64,000 nt of DNA from Paracoccus sp. S1E-3 (GCF_013868135.1 NZ_JACEMU010000017.1:174353-238352), one strand, 5' to 3'; shown: positions 1 through 9,699, counted from the stretch's first letter. Numbers and translations are program-made. Notes: generated by a model not told the origin, from the letters alone.

Positions 1-1263
1 GGCGTTGGTTTCAAGCGTGAAGCCGCGTGTGTTGGTGATGCCGAAATCATTACCGCCATTATTATCAGTGCCGTCCAGCCTGACACCTTCGGCAACGGTG
101 ACCATAACAGTGTCGCTGCCTTCGATCAGCAGGCCGCCCCGAACGTCTCCGTCGAAAAGGTCCTCATTGCTGGAGTAGACGTGGTTGCGGTTCAGGACCT
201 CAGTGCCGATGAGGATGACATTGTCCTGCGCAACGTAATTGCCACCCAGCAGAAACTCCTTCGCCTCGATTGTCCGATCCTCGAACCACCAGACGTTGTC
301 GGTGACGATGGCGCCGTTGCTGGTCAACCTGCCGTTGATCGTCAGCGCCTTGTTGGAAGCGTCCTTCAGGTAGATCGTGCCGGTCCCGCGGTTCAGGACG
401 TCGCCATCGATAGCGCCGCCCTGAGCGGAGATGAAGGTCGCGCCGGAATTGTCCAGCGTCCCCGTCACGGTGCCCCCGTCGAGATCGAACCAGTTTCCCG
501 AAACGCCCCTGTTCGTCACATTGCCGTTAATCGTCGCGTCCTTGCGGACGGTGAAAATGCCATCATTGGTCACGAGCCCGGTGACGGTGCCGTTGTTGAT
601 GACGGCCACGCTGCTGCCGGCCTTGCTGTCTATGTTGCCGGTATGCGCGCCGGAAACCGCCACTGCCCCCCTGACCGTCAAGGTGCCCGCGGTCTCAGCC
701 GTGCTTGTCGTGTTTAGGGCACCGCCTACCTCGACGGTGATTCCCGTTGTTCCGGCGCCCGCCGTCGCAGGCTTGCCGGAATAGAACAGCTTCACCCCTT
801 TGTTGACAGCGATCTTGCCGGACAGGGTGGCGCCGACCTCGACTTCGACCGAGTTCCCAGCGGTCGAAAATTTCAGGCCCGTTGTGCTGTTTGCCGCTGA
901 CAGGCTACCGGTGCCGTTCGCGCCACTCGCCAAGGTAAAACCGTCATCGTTGACGCGGATCTCGTCAACCTTGATGTCGTCCTCGATCGTCAACGTGGCC
1001 GTTCCATTGCCCGGTATATCGTAAAGAACGGCCGTGCCCGCGCCAGGCCAGACCTGGTGGCTCTGGCCGTTGTCGTTGGTCCAGATGGCGCCCGACCAGG
1101 TGCCGTCGGTTGCCGAAACACCACTCCCGTTGCCGTTATCCAGATAAAGCTGGGCGGCGGCCGGCTCGACCGACGCCAGAAGCGGCAGCAGCGAGACGAG
1201 GGCAGTGGTGCGGAGGAGATGACCTTGGGGACGGCGGGGCGCAGCGGGCAGTCGAAGGGACAT
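1..1263 (-). CDS. Secreted beta-helix (autotransporter-like) protein, 3' end beyond window
   Basis: An open frame of 421 codons runs from an ATG at 1263 to the left edge without a stop, so only the N-terminal part is present. Residues 1-38 look like a Sec signal peptide: an Arg-rich start, a hydrophobic core (TALVSLLPLLASV) and a cleavage-like site at AAA-Q. The rest is Gly/Asn/Thr-rich with short repeated units such as INGNVTNRG, IDGDVLNRG and VTGLVTNDG, each about 20 residues apart. That is typical of right-handed beta-helix passenger domains of type V autotransporters. No outer-membrane barrel is visible; it would lie beyond the edge. Function, for example adhesion or self-association, cannot be read from the passenger. 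The ribosome-binding site is weak, but the signal peptide fixes the start. The remaining doubt is whether this is a classical autotransporter or another beta-helix surface protein. Confidence 0.8.
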   Translation of the reverse strand, partial: MSLRLPAAPRRPQGHLLRTTALVSLLPLLASVEPAAAQLYLDNGNGSGVSATDGTWSGAIWTNDNGQSHQVWPGAGTAVLYDIPGNGTATLTIEDDIKVDEIRVNDDGFTLASGANGTGSLSAANSTTGLKFSTAGNSVEVEVGATLSGKIAVNKGVKLFYSGKPATAGAGTTGITVEVGGALNTTSTAETAGTLTVRGAVAVSGAHTGNIDSKAGSSVAVINNGTVTGLVTNDGIFTVRKDATINGNVTNRGVSGNWFDLDGGTVTGTLDNSGATFISAQGGAIDGDVLNRGTGTIYLKDASNKALTINGRLTSNGAIVTDNVWWFEDRTIEAKEFLLGGNYVAQDNVILIGTEVLNRNHVYSSNEDLFDGDVRGGLLIEGSDTVMVTVAEGVRLDGTDNNGGNDFGITNTRGFTLETNA

Positions 1264-1378
1264 GGGCACTCGGATATCTGAACTGGGACGGGCGGCGATG
1301 AAATTCAGGGTAGTATCGCCAAGATTCGACGGATCACAAGGTTTTGTAGGCGCTGAGACCGCGGCATCAAGAATCCAA

Positions 1379-3595
1379 TCAGATCGCGCGGCGAATTTGG
1401 TCGATCGCGGCAATAAAGGCACGGACTTCGGGCGAGACCGGCGCCTCGGTCATGACCGTCCCGCCGGAGCCGCCGCGCGCGCCGCTCATCTTGCGATCGG
1501 CCCAGCTGCGCAGATCGGCGATGCTGTAGCTGCGCAGGAAGGGGTTGGCCGCGATCACCGCGGCGCCCATCACCGCCGCGACCGAACTGGCCGGATCTGC
1601 CCGCAGCGCCTGATCGGCGCCGCCCGGACCCAGGAAATGGGCCAGATACAGACGGCCGGCGGTGATGTCATGGCCGCGGGCGCGCAGATAGGCCTCGTTC
1701 TCCTGGGCGAGGTGACGCACCATCTCGCGCGAGAGGTCGGGGTTGAAGCGCAACTCCAGCACTTCGGCGCGCGACATGCTGACCAGCAGATCGGGGCGAT
1801 AGCTGCGGATCATCCGCAGCCATGTGCTTTCGATGAACTGCCCCAGCCCCGAGGCGGTCGACAGCGGGTTCCGCGCCCGCGCATTGCCGGCGCTTTCGAC
1901 CTGGATGATCCGCCCGATCAACGCCTCGACCGCGCCCGATCCGGCAACCGGCGCGGTGCCCCCCAGCCGGGCCGAGGGATCGACCGGCGCGCCGCCTTCC
2001 AGCAACTGGAAGATCAGCCCCGGCTGGTTCTGTCCCGCCGGCAGTCCGACGGTGCCGATCTGGGTGCCTGCCTCGACCGGGCTGCCCTGCGCCAGTGTGG
2101 TCGAGACCGCCCCCAGCCCGCGATAGCGGCTGGCGCTGCCATCGGCATGGGTGATCTCGACGCTGGGGCCGAAGGCGGGGTCATTGGTGATCGCGGCCAC
2201 GGTGCCGGTCGCAGCGGCGCGCACCGGACTGCCCTGCGGGGCGGACCACATGACATGGCCACGCAGCAGGTCGTTGGCGGTCGGGGCCGCGCCGCCTTCG
2301 GGCAGCGGGACGAAGCGCTGTGTCATCACCCCGGCAACCGGCGGGGTCAGCGCCGCGCCCCCGTCTGCGGGCAGGGCGACCTGGCGGCGGGTAAAGCAGG
2401 CGGGGTCTTCCTGCCCGGTGCCCGACTGGTCGAGCAGATAGCAGGGCTTGTCGCCCGACGGCCCGCTGACGCCGATGAACAGGATCGGCCCGGTCACGCC
2501 GGGCGGGGTCTTTTCACGGATCACTGTCAGCCGGTCGGCGGGATCGGCGAAGCCGTCCAGATCGTGGATCTTCGACATCATCGCCAGCGTCGAGCCGGCC
2601 TCGTCCGGGGTCAGGCTGGACCGGAGCGCGGCGGAATAGATCATGTCCAGCAGGCGCTGGGGCTGGAACTCGGCACCCGCCTTGCCGGCCAGCGTCTCGG
2701 TCACCACCTTCTGGTCCGCCCAGGCATCCGCCGCCGGCACTAGCTGCCCCGAGGCCGCCATCGCCATCGATCCCAGATATTGCCCCTGCTGGTAAAGGCC
2801 CAGCTGGATCACCTGCTTCGACGCCCCCTCGCCGCGGTAGCGCAGGGCCAGCAGAGTGCCGGGCTGGACCTCCTCGGGCAGGTTGAAGCTGGCGCGCATC
2901 CGCGCGGCGATGCGGTCGGCCTCGGCGTCGGGCAGCCCGTTCTCGGCCAGGATCGCGGACAGACTGCGCGGGGTGGTGGTCTTGATCAGGCTGTCGGTCC
3001 AGATCGGGCTGCGATAGGCCGGCTCGCGCAGAAAGACGGTGCCGGAAATGGCCGGCTGCGCGGGGTCCGTCGGCGTTGTCGCCGGGGCCGCGGTCTGACC
3101 GGCCGCATCGACCGCCGCCCGGCGTGCGCGGCTGCGTTCGGCCTGAAACATGGCGAATTCCTCGCGCGTGGCGGGCAGGGCCGCGACCAGCAGCTGGTCG
3201 GGCGCGCGCAGATCGGTGTTCAGCACCGTCAGCTCGTCCCCGCGCGCACCGCCGAGGCCGGCATTCATCAGCGCGGCGGGGGCCATGACGGTCTGGCCTT
3301 GCGCGGTCTCGCCCTGATCCATGCGCGGAATGATCATCGGATCGCCCGGAATATCCGTGAAGGTATCGCCGGGGGTGACGGGTGCGATGTCGAACTCCGC
3401 CTCGACCTGGGTCATCTGGTCGGCGCCGGTCAGGTGGGTCCAGAGTGTTTCGATCCGGGGCGCGAACTGCCACCAGATCGCCCCGCCAAGCGCCGCCACC
3501 GCCAGCCCGGCCAGCCCGCTGCGCTGCGCCGCCGATTTTCGGCGCCTGCGCCGGGCGGTCCGGCCCATCTGCTGAAAGCGCGGATCGACCTGCAT
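1379..3595 (-). CDS. Membrane-anchored cell-wall protein: degenerate LytM (M23-like) domain plus SLT lytic transglycosylase domain
   Basis: 738 aa. A basic N-terminus is followed by one membrane segment at about residues 28-45, which suggests an inner-membrane anchor with a periplasmic body. Residues about 422-545 align by eye with the LytM/M23 peptidase fold, but the metal ligands are gone: the HxGxD site reads HVMWS (His447 kept, Asp replaced by Ser) and the C-terminal HLH site reads LIF. Residues 556-705 form a soluble lytic transglycosylase (SLT) domain with the catalytic Glu in IIQVESAG (Glu567) and the GLGQF motif. The SLT domain should cleave the MurNAc-GlcNAc bond of peptidoglycan; the inactive LytM domain may bind wall or activate an amidase, as EnvC/NlpD-type domains do (inference). 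The gene starts 5 nt after the upstream gene's stop, so the two are probably cotranscribed. Confidence 0.85.
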   Translation of the reverse strand: MQVDPRFQQMGRTARRRRRKSAAQRSGLAGLAVAALGGAIWWQFAPRIETLWTHLTGADQMTQVEAEFDIAPVTPGDTFTDIPGDPMIIPRMDQGETAQGQTVMAPAALMNAGLGGARGDELTVLNTDLRAPDQLLVAALPATREEFAMFQAERSRARRAAVDAAGQTAAPATTPTDPAQPAISGTVFLREPAYRSPIWTDSLIKTTTPRSLSAILAENGLPDAEADRIAARMRASFNLPEEVQPGTLLALRYRGEGASKQVIQLGLYQQGQYLGSMAMAASGQLVPAADAWADQKVVTETLAGKAGAEFQPQRLLDMIYSAALRSSLTPDEAGSTLAMMSKIHDLDGFADPADRLTVIREKTPPGVTGPILFIGVSGPSGDKPCYLLDQSGTGQEDPACFTRRQVALPADGGAALTPPVAGVMTQRFVPLPEGGAAPTANDLLRGHVMWSAPQGSPVRAAATGTVAAITNDPAFGPSVEITHADGSASRYRGLGAVSTTLAQGSPVEAGTQIGTVGLPAGQNQPGLIFQLLEGGAPVDPSARLGGTAPVAGSGAVEALIGRIIQVESAGNARARNPLSTASGLGQFIESTWLRMIRSYRPDLLVSMSRAEVLELRFNPDLSREMVRHLAQENEAYLRARGHDITAGRLYLAHFLGPGGADQALRADPASSVAAVMGAAVIAANPFLRSYSIADLRSWADRKMSGARGGSGGTVMTEAPVSPEVRAFIAAIDQIRRAI

Positions 3596-3600
3596 CGGGG

Positions 3601-4977
3601 CTACTTGATCACGCCCGAACCCAGCGAGTTGACCAGATCCGGGTTGATCCGCGGGGCCGCACCGCTGGGTGCCCGGCGCGGCTGTTCGGCCGGTGCGTTC
3701 GGCTGCGTCCGGGCCGGGCGGCTGTTGGTCTGGCTGGTCGTGGCGCGGGTGCCGCTGGGGCGGGCTGACGTGTTGCGGCTGCCGGTGGCGCGCGGCGCGT
3801 TGCCGGCATTGTTGCGGGTCGGCGCGGCCTCGTTGCGCGGGACCGAGACGCGCTGTTCGACCGGGCAGCGCACGCTTTCATTGGTGACGATGCGGCGGAA
3901 CAGTTCGGGGCCCGGCGCGGTCCCCGCCTGCGCCTGACCCAGCGTGCTGAAATAGCGTTGCAGTGCCGCCAGCGAGCCATTGCCCCAATTGCCGTCGACG
4001 CTGCCGTTATAGCAGTTCATCTGCGCCAGTTCCGTCTGGATGGCGGCCGCGTACTGGTTCCCCTCGGGGTCGAAGCGGCCCTCGTTCAGCATCATCTCGA
4101 AAAAGGCGATGTCGATCTGGCGGATGCGGTCGCGGACCTCTCGCGGGATGCCCAGCGGACCGCGGTTGGCGGCGCCGAGCAGGCTGGCCAGTTCGCCGAC
4201 GATGATGGCGGGTTCGGGCTGGCCCGGACGGCGCCTCATGCTGACGGGCACGGCGCGGGGGGCGATCACTGCGGTCTCGGGCGCCGTGGCTGCGCCCTGC
4301 GGGGCCGCGGTTTCCGGCGCGGCGGCCCTGACCGGAGGGACGCTGGCCTCGCCGGCGCGGATCACGGCGGCCGGCGCGCCGGTCAGGCTGGTGCCGGCGG
4401 GCAGGGCGGTGATGATCAGCTTGCCGGACATGGCCGCCCCCGGCGGAACCGACCCGGCTCCGGGGGCAGTGGTGGCGGCGCTGGCGGAGGCGGTCAGGCT
4501 GGCGCCGGCGGGCAGCGCGGCCGGTTCCACCGCGGACAGGCGCAGGCCCTTCCCCAGCAGCAGCGCCAGCCGGTCACGCTCGGGCATGGCGGCGGCGCGT
4601 TCGGCCGCGGCGGCGATGGCTGTGGCATCGCAATCCGGCGTGGCCGGCTCCAGCAGCCAGAGCGGGCCTTGAACCGCCGCGCGCAGTCGGGCGGTTGCTG
4701 CCGGGGGATCGGCCCAGTCGCAGCTGTTGGCGATCAAAATCGCCGGGCGGGGCGGCGGCTGCTGCGGTTGGCGGCGAGGGGCATGGACCGGGGCCGGCGC
4801 GCGCTCGGGGGCGGCGGAGAGATGGATCATGCGGACCGAGCCGTCGACGATCCCGGCCAGTCGGGCGTCCAGATCGCGCGGGGATGCGAGCATGACGGCA
4901 TCGGCCATCGCCTCGGCCAGGGCCGGGATGGGCAGCACACTCGTCAACATGGCCAGGAGCAGCACGCTGCGCCGCAT
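3601..4977 (-). CDS. Secreted peptidoglycan-binding-like protein
   Basis: 458 aa with a clear Sec signal peptide (MRRSVLLLAMLTSVLPIPALA). The middle is low-complexity Ala/Pro/Thr sequence. Residues about 300-370 include NCYNGSVDGNWGNGSLAALQ, which matches the PG_binding_1 pattern (DGxWGxxTxxAL). The C-terminal 100 residues are Arg/Pro/Asn/Thr-rich and probably disordered. The likely role is a periplasmic wall-binding protein working with the transglycosylase encoded immediately downstream (5 nt gap, same strand). No catalytic domain is visible. The N-terminal third, about residues 25-140, could hold a small unrecognised domain with two Cys. Confidence 0.72.
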   Translation of the reverse strand: MRRSVLLLAMLTSVLPIPALAEAMADAVMLASPRDLDARLAGIVDGSVRMIHLSAAPERAPAPVHAPRRQPQQPPPRPAILIANSCDWADPPAATARLRAAVQGPLWLLEPATPDCDATAIAAAAERAAAMPERDRLALLLGKGLRLSAVEPAALPAGASLTASASAATTAPGAGSVPPGAAMSGKLIITALPAGTSLTGAPAAVIRAGEASVPPVRAAAPETAAPQGAATAPETAVIAPRAVPVSMRRRPGQPEPAIIVGELASLLGAANRGPLGIPREVRDRIRQIDIAFFEMMLNEGRFDPEGNQYAAAIQTELAQMNCYNGSVDGNWGNGSLAALQRYFSTLGQAQAGTAPGPELFRRIVTNESVRCPVEQRVSVPRNEAAPTRNNAGNAPRATGSRNTSARPSGTRATTSQTNSRPARTQPNAPAEQPRRAPSGAAPRINPDLVNSLGSGVIK

Positions 4978-5060
4978 GGGCCGGAACCTCCGCTTCGACA
5001 GCCGATTTCTAGCAGAAGCTGTGTTCCGAATGAACCCCCGGGGCGCACCGGACGGCCATG

Positions 5061-5088
5061 AAAACGGCCGCAGGAGATCCTGCGGCCG
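5061..5088 (-). terminator. Rho-independent terminator of the DUF475 gene
   Basis: A perfect 10-bp stem (CGGCCGCAGG / CCTGCGGCCG) with a 4-nt loop is followed on the minus strand by TTTT. It lies 22 nt past the stop codon of the DUF475 gene. Confidence 0.8.
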
Positions 5089-5110
5089 CGTATCGTTCGG
5101 GGTGCGGGGA

Positions 5111-6217
5111 TCAGCCCTCGCGATGGCCTTCGCCGCCGATCCCGGCCGTCTCGGCCGCGACCGCGCTGCGGTTCCAGCGGATCGAGGACCACAGCGAGAT
5201 GCCGATCAGTGCCGCACCGCCCAGACCGGTGACGACTTCGGGGATCTTCACGAAGCTCTGCACGAACATGATGACCGACAGGGCGATGATGGCATAGAAG
5301 GCGCCGTGTTCCAGATAGCGATACTGCGTCAGCGTGCCCTTCTCGACCAGCATGATGGTCATCGAACGTACATACATCGCCCCGATGCCGAGGCCGATGG
5401 CGATGACGAACAGGTTCTGCGTCAGCGCGAAGGCCCCGATCACCCCGTCGAAGCTGAAGGACGCGTCCAGTACTTCCAGATAGAGGAACGCACCGAGGCC
5501 CCCCTTGGCGCCTGCGGCGACCATTTCCTGGCTGCTGTCCAGAAGGCCGCCCAGCACCTCGACCAGCAGGAAGGTCAGCAGGCCCCAGATCGCGGACTTG
5601 AAGAAGACCTCGGATTCGACGGGATCGAGGAAATGCGCGAATCCCAGCACCACGACCAGCACGATGGCCACCTCGATGCCGCGGATGGTGGCATATTTCT
5701 GCATCTTGCTTTCCAACCAGCGCACCCAGTGCACGTCCTTTTCGTGATCGAAGAAGAAGGACAGGCCGACCATCATCAGGAAGGTGCCGCCGAAAGCCGC
5801 GATCGGAATATGCGCGTCATGCATGATGCGCGCATATTCCTCGGGCTGGCTGGCCGCCATGACCATCGCCTGCCACGGGCCGATCTTGGCGGCAACCACC
5901 ACGATCAGCAGCGGGAAGACGATCCGCATGCCGAAGACGGCGATGATGATCCCCCAGGTCAGGAAGCGGTGCTGCCATTCCGGGGTCATGTCCTTCAGCT
6001 TGTTGGCGTTGACGATGGCGTTGTCGAAGGACAGCGAAATTTCCAGCACCGCCAGCACGCAGCAGATGAAGAAGATGGTCAGCATCCCGCCGACCGTGCC
6101 GGTCATCTCCCAGCCCAGAAAGGCGCCAAGCGCCAGGCCCAGGATGGTGACGATGAAGGCCCATTTGAAATAATGCAGCAGGCTACCGCCAGATGCTGAT
6201 GTCGGATTGGTCTGCAT
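5111..6217 (-). CDS. DUF475 / TerC-superfamily integral membrane protein
   Basis: 368 aa from the ATG at 6217, chosen because AGGAG stands 7 nt upstream; a longer frame to 6262 has no such site. About eight or nine hydrophobic segments are visible. The family signatures are EISLSFDNAIVNANKLK near the N-terminus and LDASFSFDGVIGAFALTQN in the second half. These paired acidic SFDNA/SFDG motifs inside membrane helices are characteristic of the TerC superfamily, whose members are linked to metal (Mn) export or tellurite resistance. Specific substrate is not known for DUF475. The gene is monocistronic, with its own terminator downstream and a 261-nt upstream gap. Confidence 0.9.
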   Translation of the reverse strand: MQTNPTSASGGSLLHYFKWAFIVTILGLALGAFLGWEMTGTVGGMLTIFFICCVLAVLEISLSFDNAIVNANKLKDMTPEWQHRFLTWGIIIAVFGMRIVFPLLIVVVAAKIGPWQAMVMAASQPEEYARIMHDAHIPIAAFGGTFLMMVGLSFFFDHEKDVHWVRWLESKMQKYATIRGIEVAIVLVVVLGFAHFLDPVESEVFFKSAIWGLLTFLLVEVLGGLLDSSQEMVAAGAKGGLGAFLYLEVLDASFSFDGVIGAFALTQNLFVIAIGLGIGAMYVRSMTIMLVEKGTLTQYRYLEHGAFYAIIALSVIMFVQSFVKIPEVVTGLGGAALIGISLWSSIRWNRSAVAAETAGIGGEGHREG

Positions 6218-6478
6218 GGCAGACTCCTCTTGCGGCGGGTCAGAAGAGAGTGCCGACATCACGAACGTGCCGCCACGTCCGCCAGAGGGGCCCGGTCACC
6301 AGGGGCTGTGTTCACGAAGACGCGAACGAGTGCAAATTGATGCTGGCCGGACCAAAAATCAAGAGATTCGTCTGCGGCGGGATGGTATGCCTCGCGATAT
6401 TCCGCCACCGCGCCGCGAGGGGAGGTACGCGACGAGCGCGGCGGGGGCAGCGGGGTCAAAAGGGGGGCAACGATCGCG

Positions 6479-7573
6479 TCAGCGGGCGCTGCGCCTCTCG
6501 GCCAGCACCCCCACCAACCACAAGGCCCCCAGCGTCCACAGATCCACCGCCAGTCGGCGCTGCCAGTTCGTGTGTCCCGGTGTGTTCATCAGCGCATCGC
6601 CCAGCACCGACAGCAGCACGCAGGCCACGAAGGTCACCAGTCCGCCGCGGCCGATCACCGCCAGCGCCCGGCCGGGCGCGGTCCCGGCCAGCCGGGCCAG
6701 CGGACGGCCCAGCGGTACCGCGACCAGCCAGCTTGCCGCAAGAATGGCAACATAGCGCATGCCGTCCAGTGACCACTTGTCGACCGGTCCGACCAGCCCC
6801 CACAACACGTCCGAGATCGCCTTGCCCTCGGGGCCATAACGCCACAGCTGCGCCATCCCCAGCGAATAGATCACGATCACCGTCGACAACGCCGTCAGTC
6901 CGGTGCGATGGCGCAGCAGCACCGGCATGAACCGCTTGCGGAAGGCGCCCATGGCGATGCCGGTATGAAACAGCGCCTGCCAGGCGAAGGGGTTGAACAG
7001 CAGGCCGCCCTCGACCCGCTGGTTCGGCAGGTGCAGGTTCAGGGGCACCGACACCGCCCACAGCGCCCCTGAACCGATGGCGAAAGCCCAGGGCCAACGC
7101 AGCAGAAGCGGCACGGTGATCGGCGTGAAGGCCAGCAGGATCACGTAAAGCGCCAGCACGTCCAGCAGGTTCGGCTGCATCCACAACGTGCCCAGCGTGA
7201 CCACATAGCCGACCGGGAACTCGACGATCCAGCGCGCATATTCCGACCAGATGGCGGTATGGGGAAAACCCGCCGCGAACAGGCCGCGCGACAGCAGCGC
7301 CAACAGGACACCCCCCGCAAGCAGCGCCAGCCAGACCTGCCCGGCACGGCGCAGAAAGCGCCATTGCGCGGCGCGGCGCCCGTGCCGGGCCTCGATCCCG
7401 ACCCAGACGAGGCCGACCAGAAAGCCTGACAGCAGCACGAACAGCTCGGCCGCGTCGAAAACGGCGAAATTGGCCAGCGTATAGCCGCGCAGCACGCCGA
7501 CCGGCATGTGATCGAGCATGATCGCCGCCAGCGCGTAGCCGCGCAGCATGTCGAGCGCGAGGATTCTGCTCAT
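6479..7573 (-). CDS. opgC: OpgC-type glucan succinyl/acyltransferase membrane protein
   Basis: 364 aa, about ten membrane segments. The N-terminus reads ILALDMLRGYALAAIMLDHM, the OpgC / acyltransferase-3-like start with a His in the first membrane helix (LDH). In the family the protein transfers acyl (often succinyl) groups to periplasmic glucans. The start codon overlaps the stop of opgH by four bases (ATGA), so translation is coupled, and the gene is the last of opgG-opgH-opgC. The name rests on fold type plus operon context; the acyl donor and the substituent cannot be read from sequence. Confidence 0.82.
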   Translation of the reverse strand: MSRILALDMLRGYALAAIMLDHMPVGVLRGYTLANFAVFDAAELFVLLSGFLVGLVWVGIEARHGRRAAQWRFLRRAGQVWLALLAGGVLLALLSRGLFAAGFPHTAIWSEYARWIVEFPVGYVVTLGTLWMQPNLLDVLALYVILLAFTPITVPLLLRWPWAFAIGSGALWAVSVPLNLHLPNQRVEGGLLFNPFAWQALFHTGIAMGAFRKRFMPVLLRHRTGLTALSTVIVIYSLGMAQLWRYGPEGKAISDVLWGLVGPVDKWSLDGMRYVAILAASWLVAVPLGRPLARLAGTAPGRALAVIGRGGLVTFVACVLLSVLGDALMNTPGHTNWQRRLAVDLWTLGALWLVGVLAERRSAR

Positions 7574-9696
7574 TGCGGCAGTCGTGCCCAGCGGTCGAGA
7601 AGGGCGGGCGTGTTCAGCAGAGCCGCGCGTTCAGCACGGTCAAGGAAGCTGAGCGCCTGTCCCTGCGTGCTGGCCACCGCGATCTTGGCCGCGGCCGAAA
7701 TCTCGGGCAGGCGCCTGTCGATCGGCAGATCGGGCTGTGGCGGGATCATGGCGGTATAGGCCGCCCGCGCGCGAGGGTTCCGGCCCAACTCGGCGGTGGC
7801 GTTTGCCGGGCCGCGCAGGCGGCGGGCGTGGGCCACGCTGGCGGTCAGAACCGGTGGCGGGTTGCGCTCTTCCGGCGTGACCAGCAGATCGGCCTGGCGC
7901 GCCCAGCGGCCCAGCACGGCCGAGGCGCTCCACCGCGAGGTCAGTGGCGCCAGGATCAGGCCGGCCAGGATCGGCGCCAGCCAGATCAGTTGGGCGGGCG
8001 ACAGATAGGCCAGCACCAGCCCGATGCCGACACCGGCCGCGACATGAATCCAGTGCCGCCGCAGGACCACGCCCCAGGGCGGCATCGAGCCCTTGCGGAC
8101 CTGGCTTTCCCAGCCGGAGTTGCGGCCCATCAGGATCTCGGCGATCTGGCGGGTCTGGATCAGCATCTGCACCGGCGCGATCAGCGTGGACATGATGATC
8201 TCGAACACGGCGCTCAGCGTGATGTGGACCTTGCCGCCGGCATTGGCGGCCAGCGGGCGGCGCCAGGCGCGGATGACGGCGATCAGCTTGGGCAGCAGCA
8301 ACAGCGCCGCCGAGGCGATCAGCAGCCAGATCATCCGGCGCGCATCGAAGGTCGGCCAATCGGGAAACAGCTGATAGGTGCTGGGGAAGTAGGTCGGGCT
8401 GGACAGGATGACGATGGCGGTCAGGATCAGCCCGGCGACGATCATCGCCAGCCAGATCGGGCTCATCAGAAAGCCAAGCATGCCGATCAGGAAATGGGCG
8501 CGGCTGATGGCGGTAAAGCCCTTCGCGCTGATGACGCGGACATGCTGCAGGTTGCCCTGCGCCCAGCGGCGTTCGCGCACGGCCATGTCCAGCAGCGTCG
8601 GCGGGCTGCCTTCGTAGCTGGCGCGCAGGTCCCAGTCCAGCCGGACCTTCCAGCCGGCGCGGCGCAGAAGGGCTGCTTCGACGAAGTCATGCGACAGCAC
8701 GGTGCCGCCCCAGGGCGGATTGCCAGACAGCTCCGGCAGGCCGCAGCATTCGGCGAAGGCGCGGACGCGGATCATCGCGTTATGTCCCCAGAAATTGCCG
8801 TTATCGCCCGACCAGGCGGCGACGCCGCGGGCGATGGCGGGGCCGTAGATGCGGCCGGCGAACTGGATCACCCGTGCGAAGATGGTCTGACCCTGCACCA
8901 GCATCGGGATGGTCTGGATCAGCGCCAGCGCCGGATCGGCCGACATCCGCGCCGACATCTGCCGGATCACGTCGCCCGAGACCACGCTGTCGGCATCCAG
9001 CACCACCATCTGGTCATAACGGCCGCCCCAGCGGCGCACGAATTCCGCGATATTGCCCGCCTTGCGGCCGGCATTGTCGGTGCGGCGGCGATACCAGACC
9101 GGAATGGGCGCGTCTTCGCGCAGCTTGGCCACGGCAAGCGCCTCGGCGACGAAGTTATCGGGATCGCGGCTATCGGACAGCACGAAGATCTCGGCCCTGT
9201 CGGCCATGCCGGCCTCGGCGATCTGATCGGCCAGGGCGGCCAGCAGGCCCATGCTGTCGGCGGGGTCTTCGTGATAGACCGGCATGACGATGGCAATGCG
9301 GGCGTTGCCGTCATCGGCAGGGGTTTCATACGGGCGTGCCACAAGGCCCGCCAGCATGGAAAAGAAGCTGAAACCGATCCAGGCGAAGGTGATGCTGAAC
9401 AGCGCCAGCAGCACATATTGCATCGGCAGGATGTTCGCGCCGAAGGCCGCCCACATCTGCCACGCACCGAGGGCCGTGACCAGCGCGGCGCCGCCAAAGG
9501 CGATCAGCCGGGCCAGCCGCACTTCAGGCGCGGAGGGCTGAAAGGCGGGACCGGGCGGCGGGGCGGCGGCAAAGTCCTGCACCGGCATGTCCAGCGGCGC
9601 CTCGGGCGGGGTCGACGGGGGCATCGGTGGCAGATCGTCCGCCTGCGCAGGACGCGGCGGCGGCGACTGCGTGCTCGGGTCGTATTCTGTTTCCAA
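7570..9696 (-). CDS. opgH: Glucans biosynthesis glucosyltransferase H
   Basis: 708 aa. An 60-residue Pro-rich cytoplasmic start is followed by two membrane helices (about 65-120), a GT2 glycosyltransferase domain and four to five C-terminal helices. Motifs seen are VMPVYHED, the metal/UDP motif VLDADSV, the acceptor motif LSHDFVEAALLRRAGWKV, and RRWAQGN of the QxxRW class. It makes and extrudes the linear beta-1,2 glucan backbone of osmoregulated periplasmic glucans. The start is TTG, only 3 nt after the opgG stop and 7 nt after a GAGGG ribosome-binding site. The gene overlaps opgC by 4 nt, so the three are an operon. Confidence 0.94.
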   Translation of the reverse strand: METEYDPSTQSPPPRPAQADDLPPMPPSTPPEAPLDMPVQDFAAAPPPGPAFQPSAPEVRLARLIAFGGAALVTALGAWQMWAAFGANILPMQYVLLALFSITFAWIGFSFFSMLAGLVARPYETPADDGNARIAIVMPVYHEDPADSMGLLAALADQIAEAGMADRAEIFVLSDSRDPDNFVAEALAVAKLREDAPIPVWYRRRTDNAGRKAGNIAEFVRRWGGRYDQMVVLDADSVVSGDVIRQMSARMSADPALALIQTIPMLVQGQTIFARVIQFAGRIYGPAIARGVAAWSGDNGNFWGHNAMIRVRAFAECCGLPELSGNPPWGGTVLSHDFVEAALLRRAGWKVRLDWDLRASYEGSPPTLLDMAVRERRWAQGNLQHVRVISAKGFTAISRAHFLIGMLGFLMSPIWLAMIVAGLILTAIVILSSPTYFPSTYQLFPDWPTFDARRMIWLLIASAALLLLPKLIAVIRAWRRPLAANAGGKVHITLSAVFEIIMSTLIAPVQMLIQTRQIAEILMGRNSGWESQVRKGSMPPWGVVLRRHWIHVAAGVGIGLVLAYLSPAQLIWLAPILAGLILAPLTSRWSASAVLGRWARQADLLVTPEERNPPPVLTASVAHARRLRGPANATAELGRNPRARAAYTAMIPPQPDLPIDRRLPEISAAAKIAVASTQGQALSFLDRAERAALLNTPALLDRWARLPQ

Positions 9697-9699
9697 CGG

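Noticed and set aside
1262..2743. A 493-codon plus-strand frame
   Set aside because: It is antisense to the transglycosylase gene, has Arg/Gly/Asp-rich composition and no domain; it is a GC-rich shadow frame.
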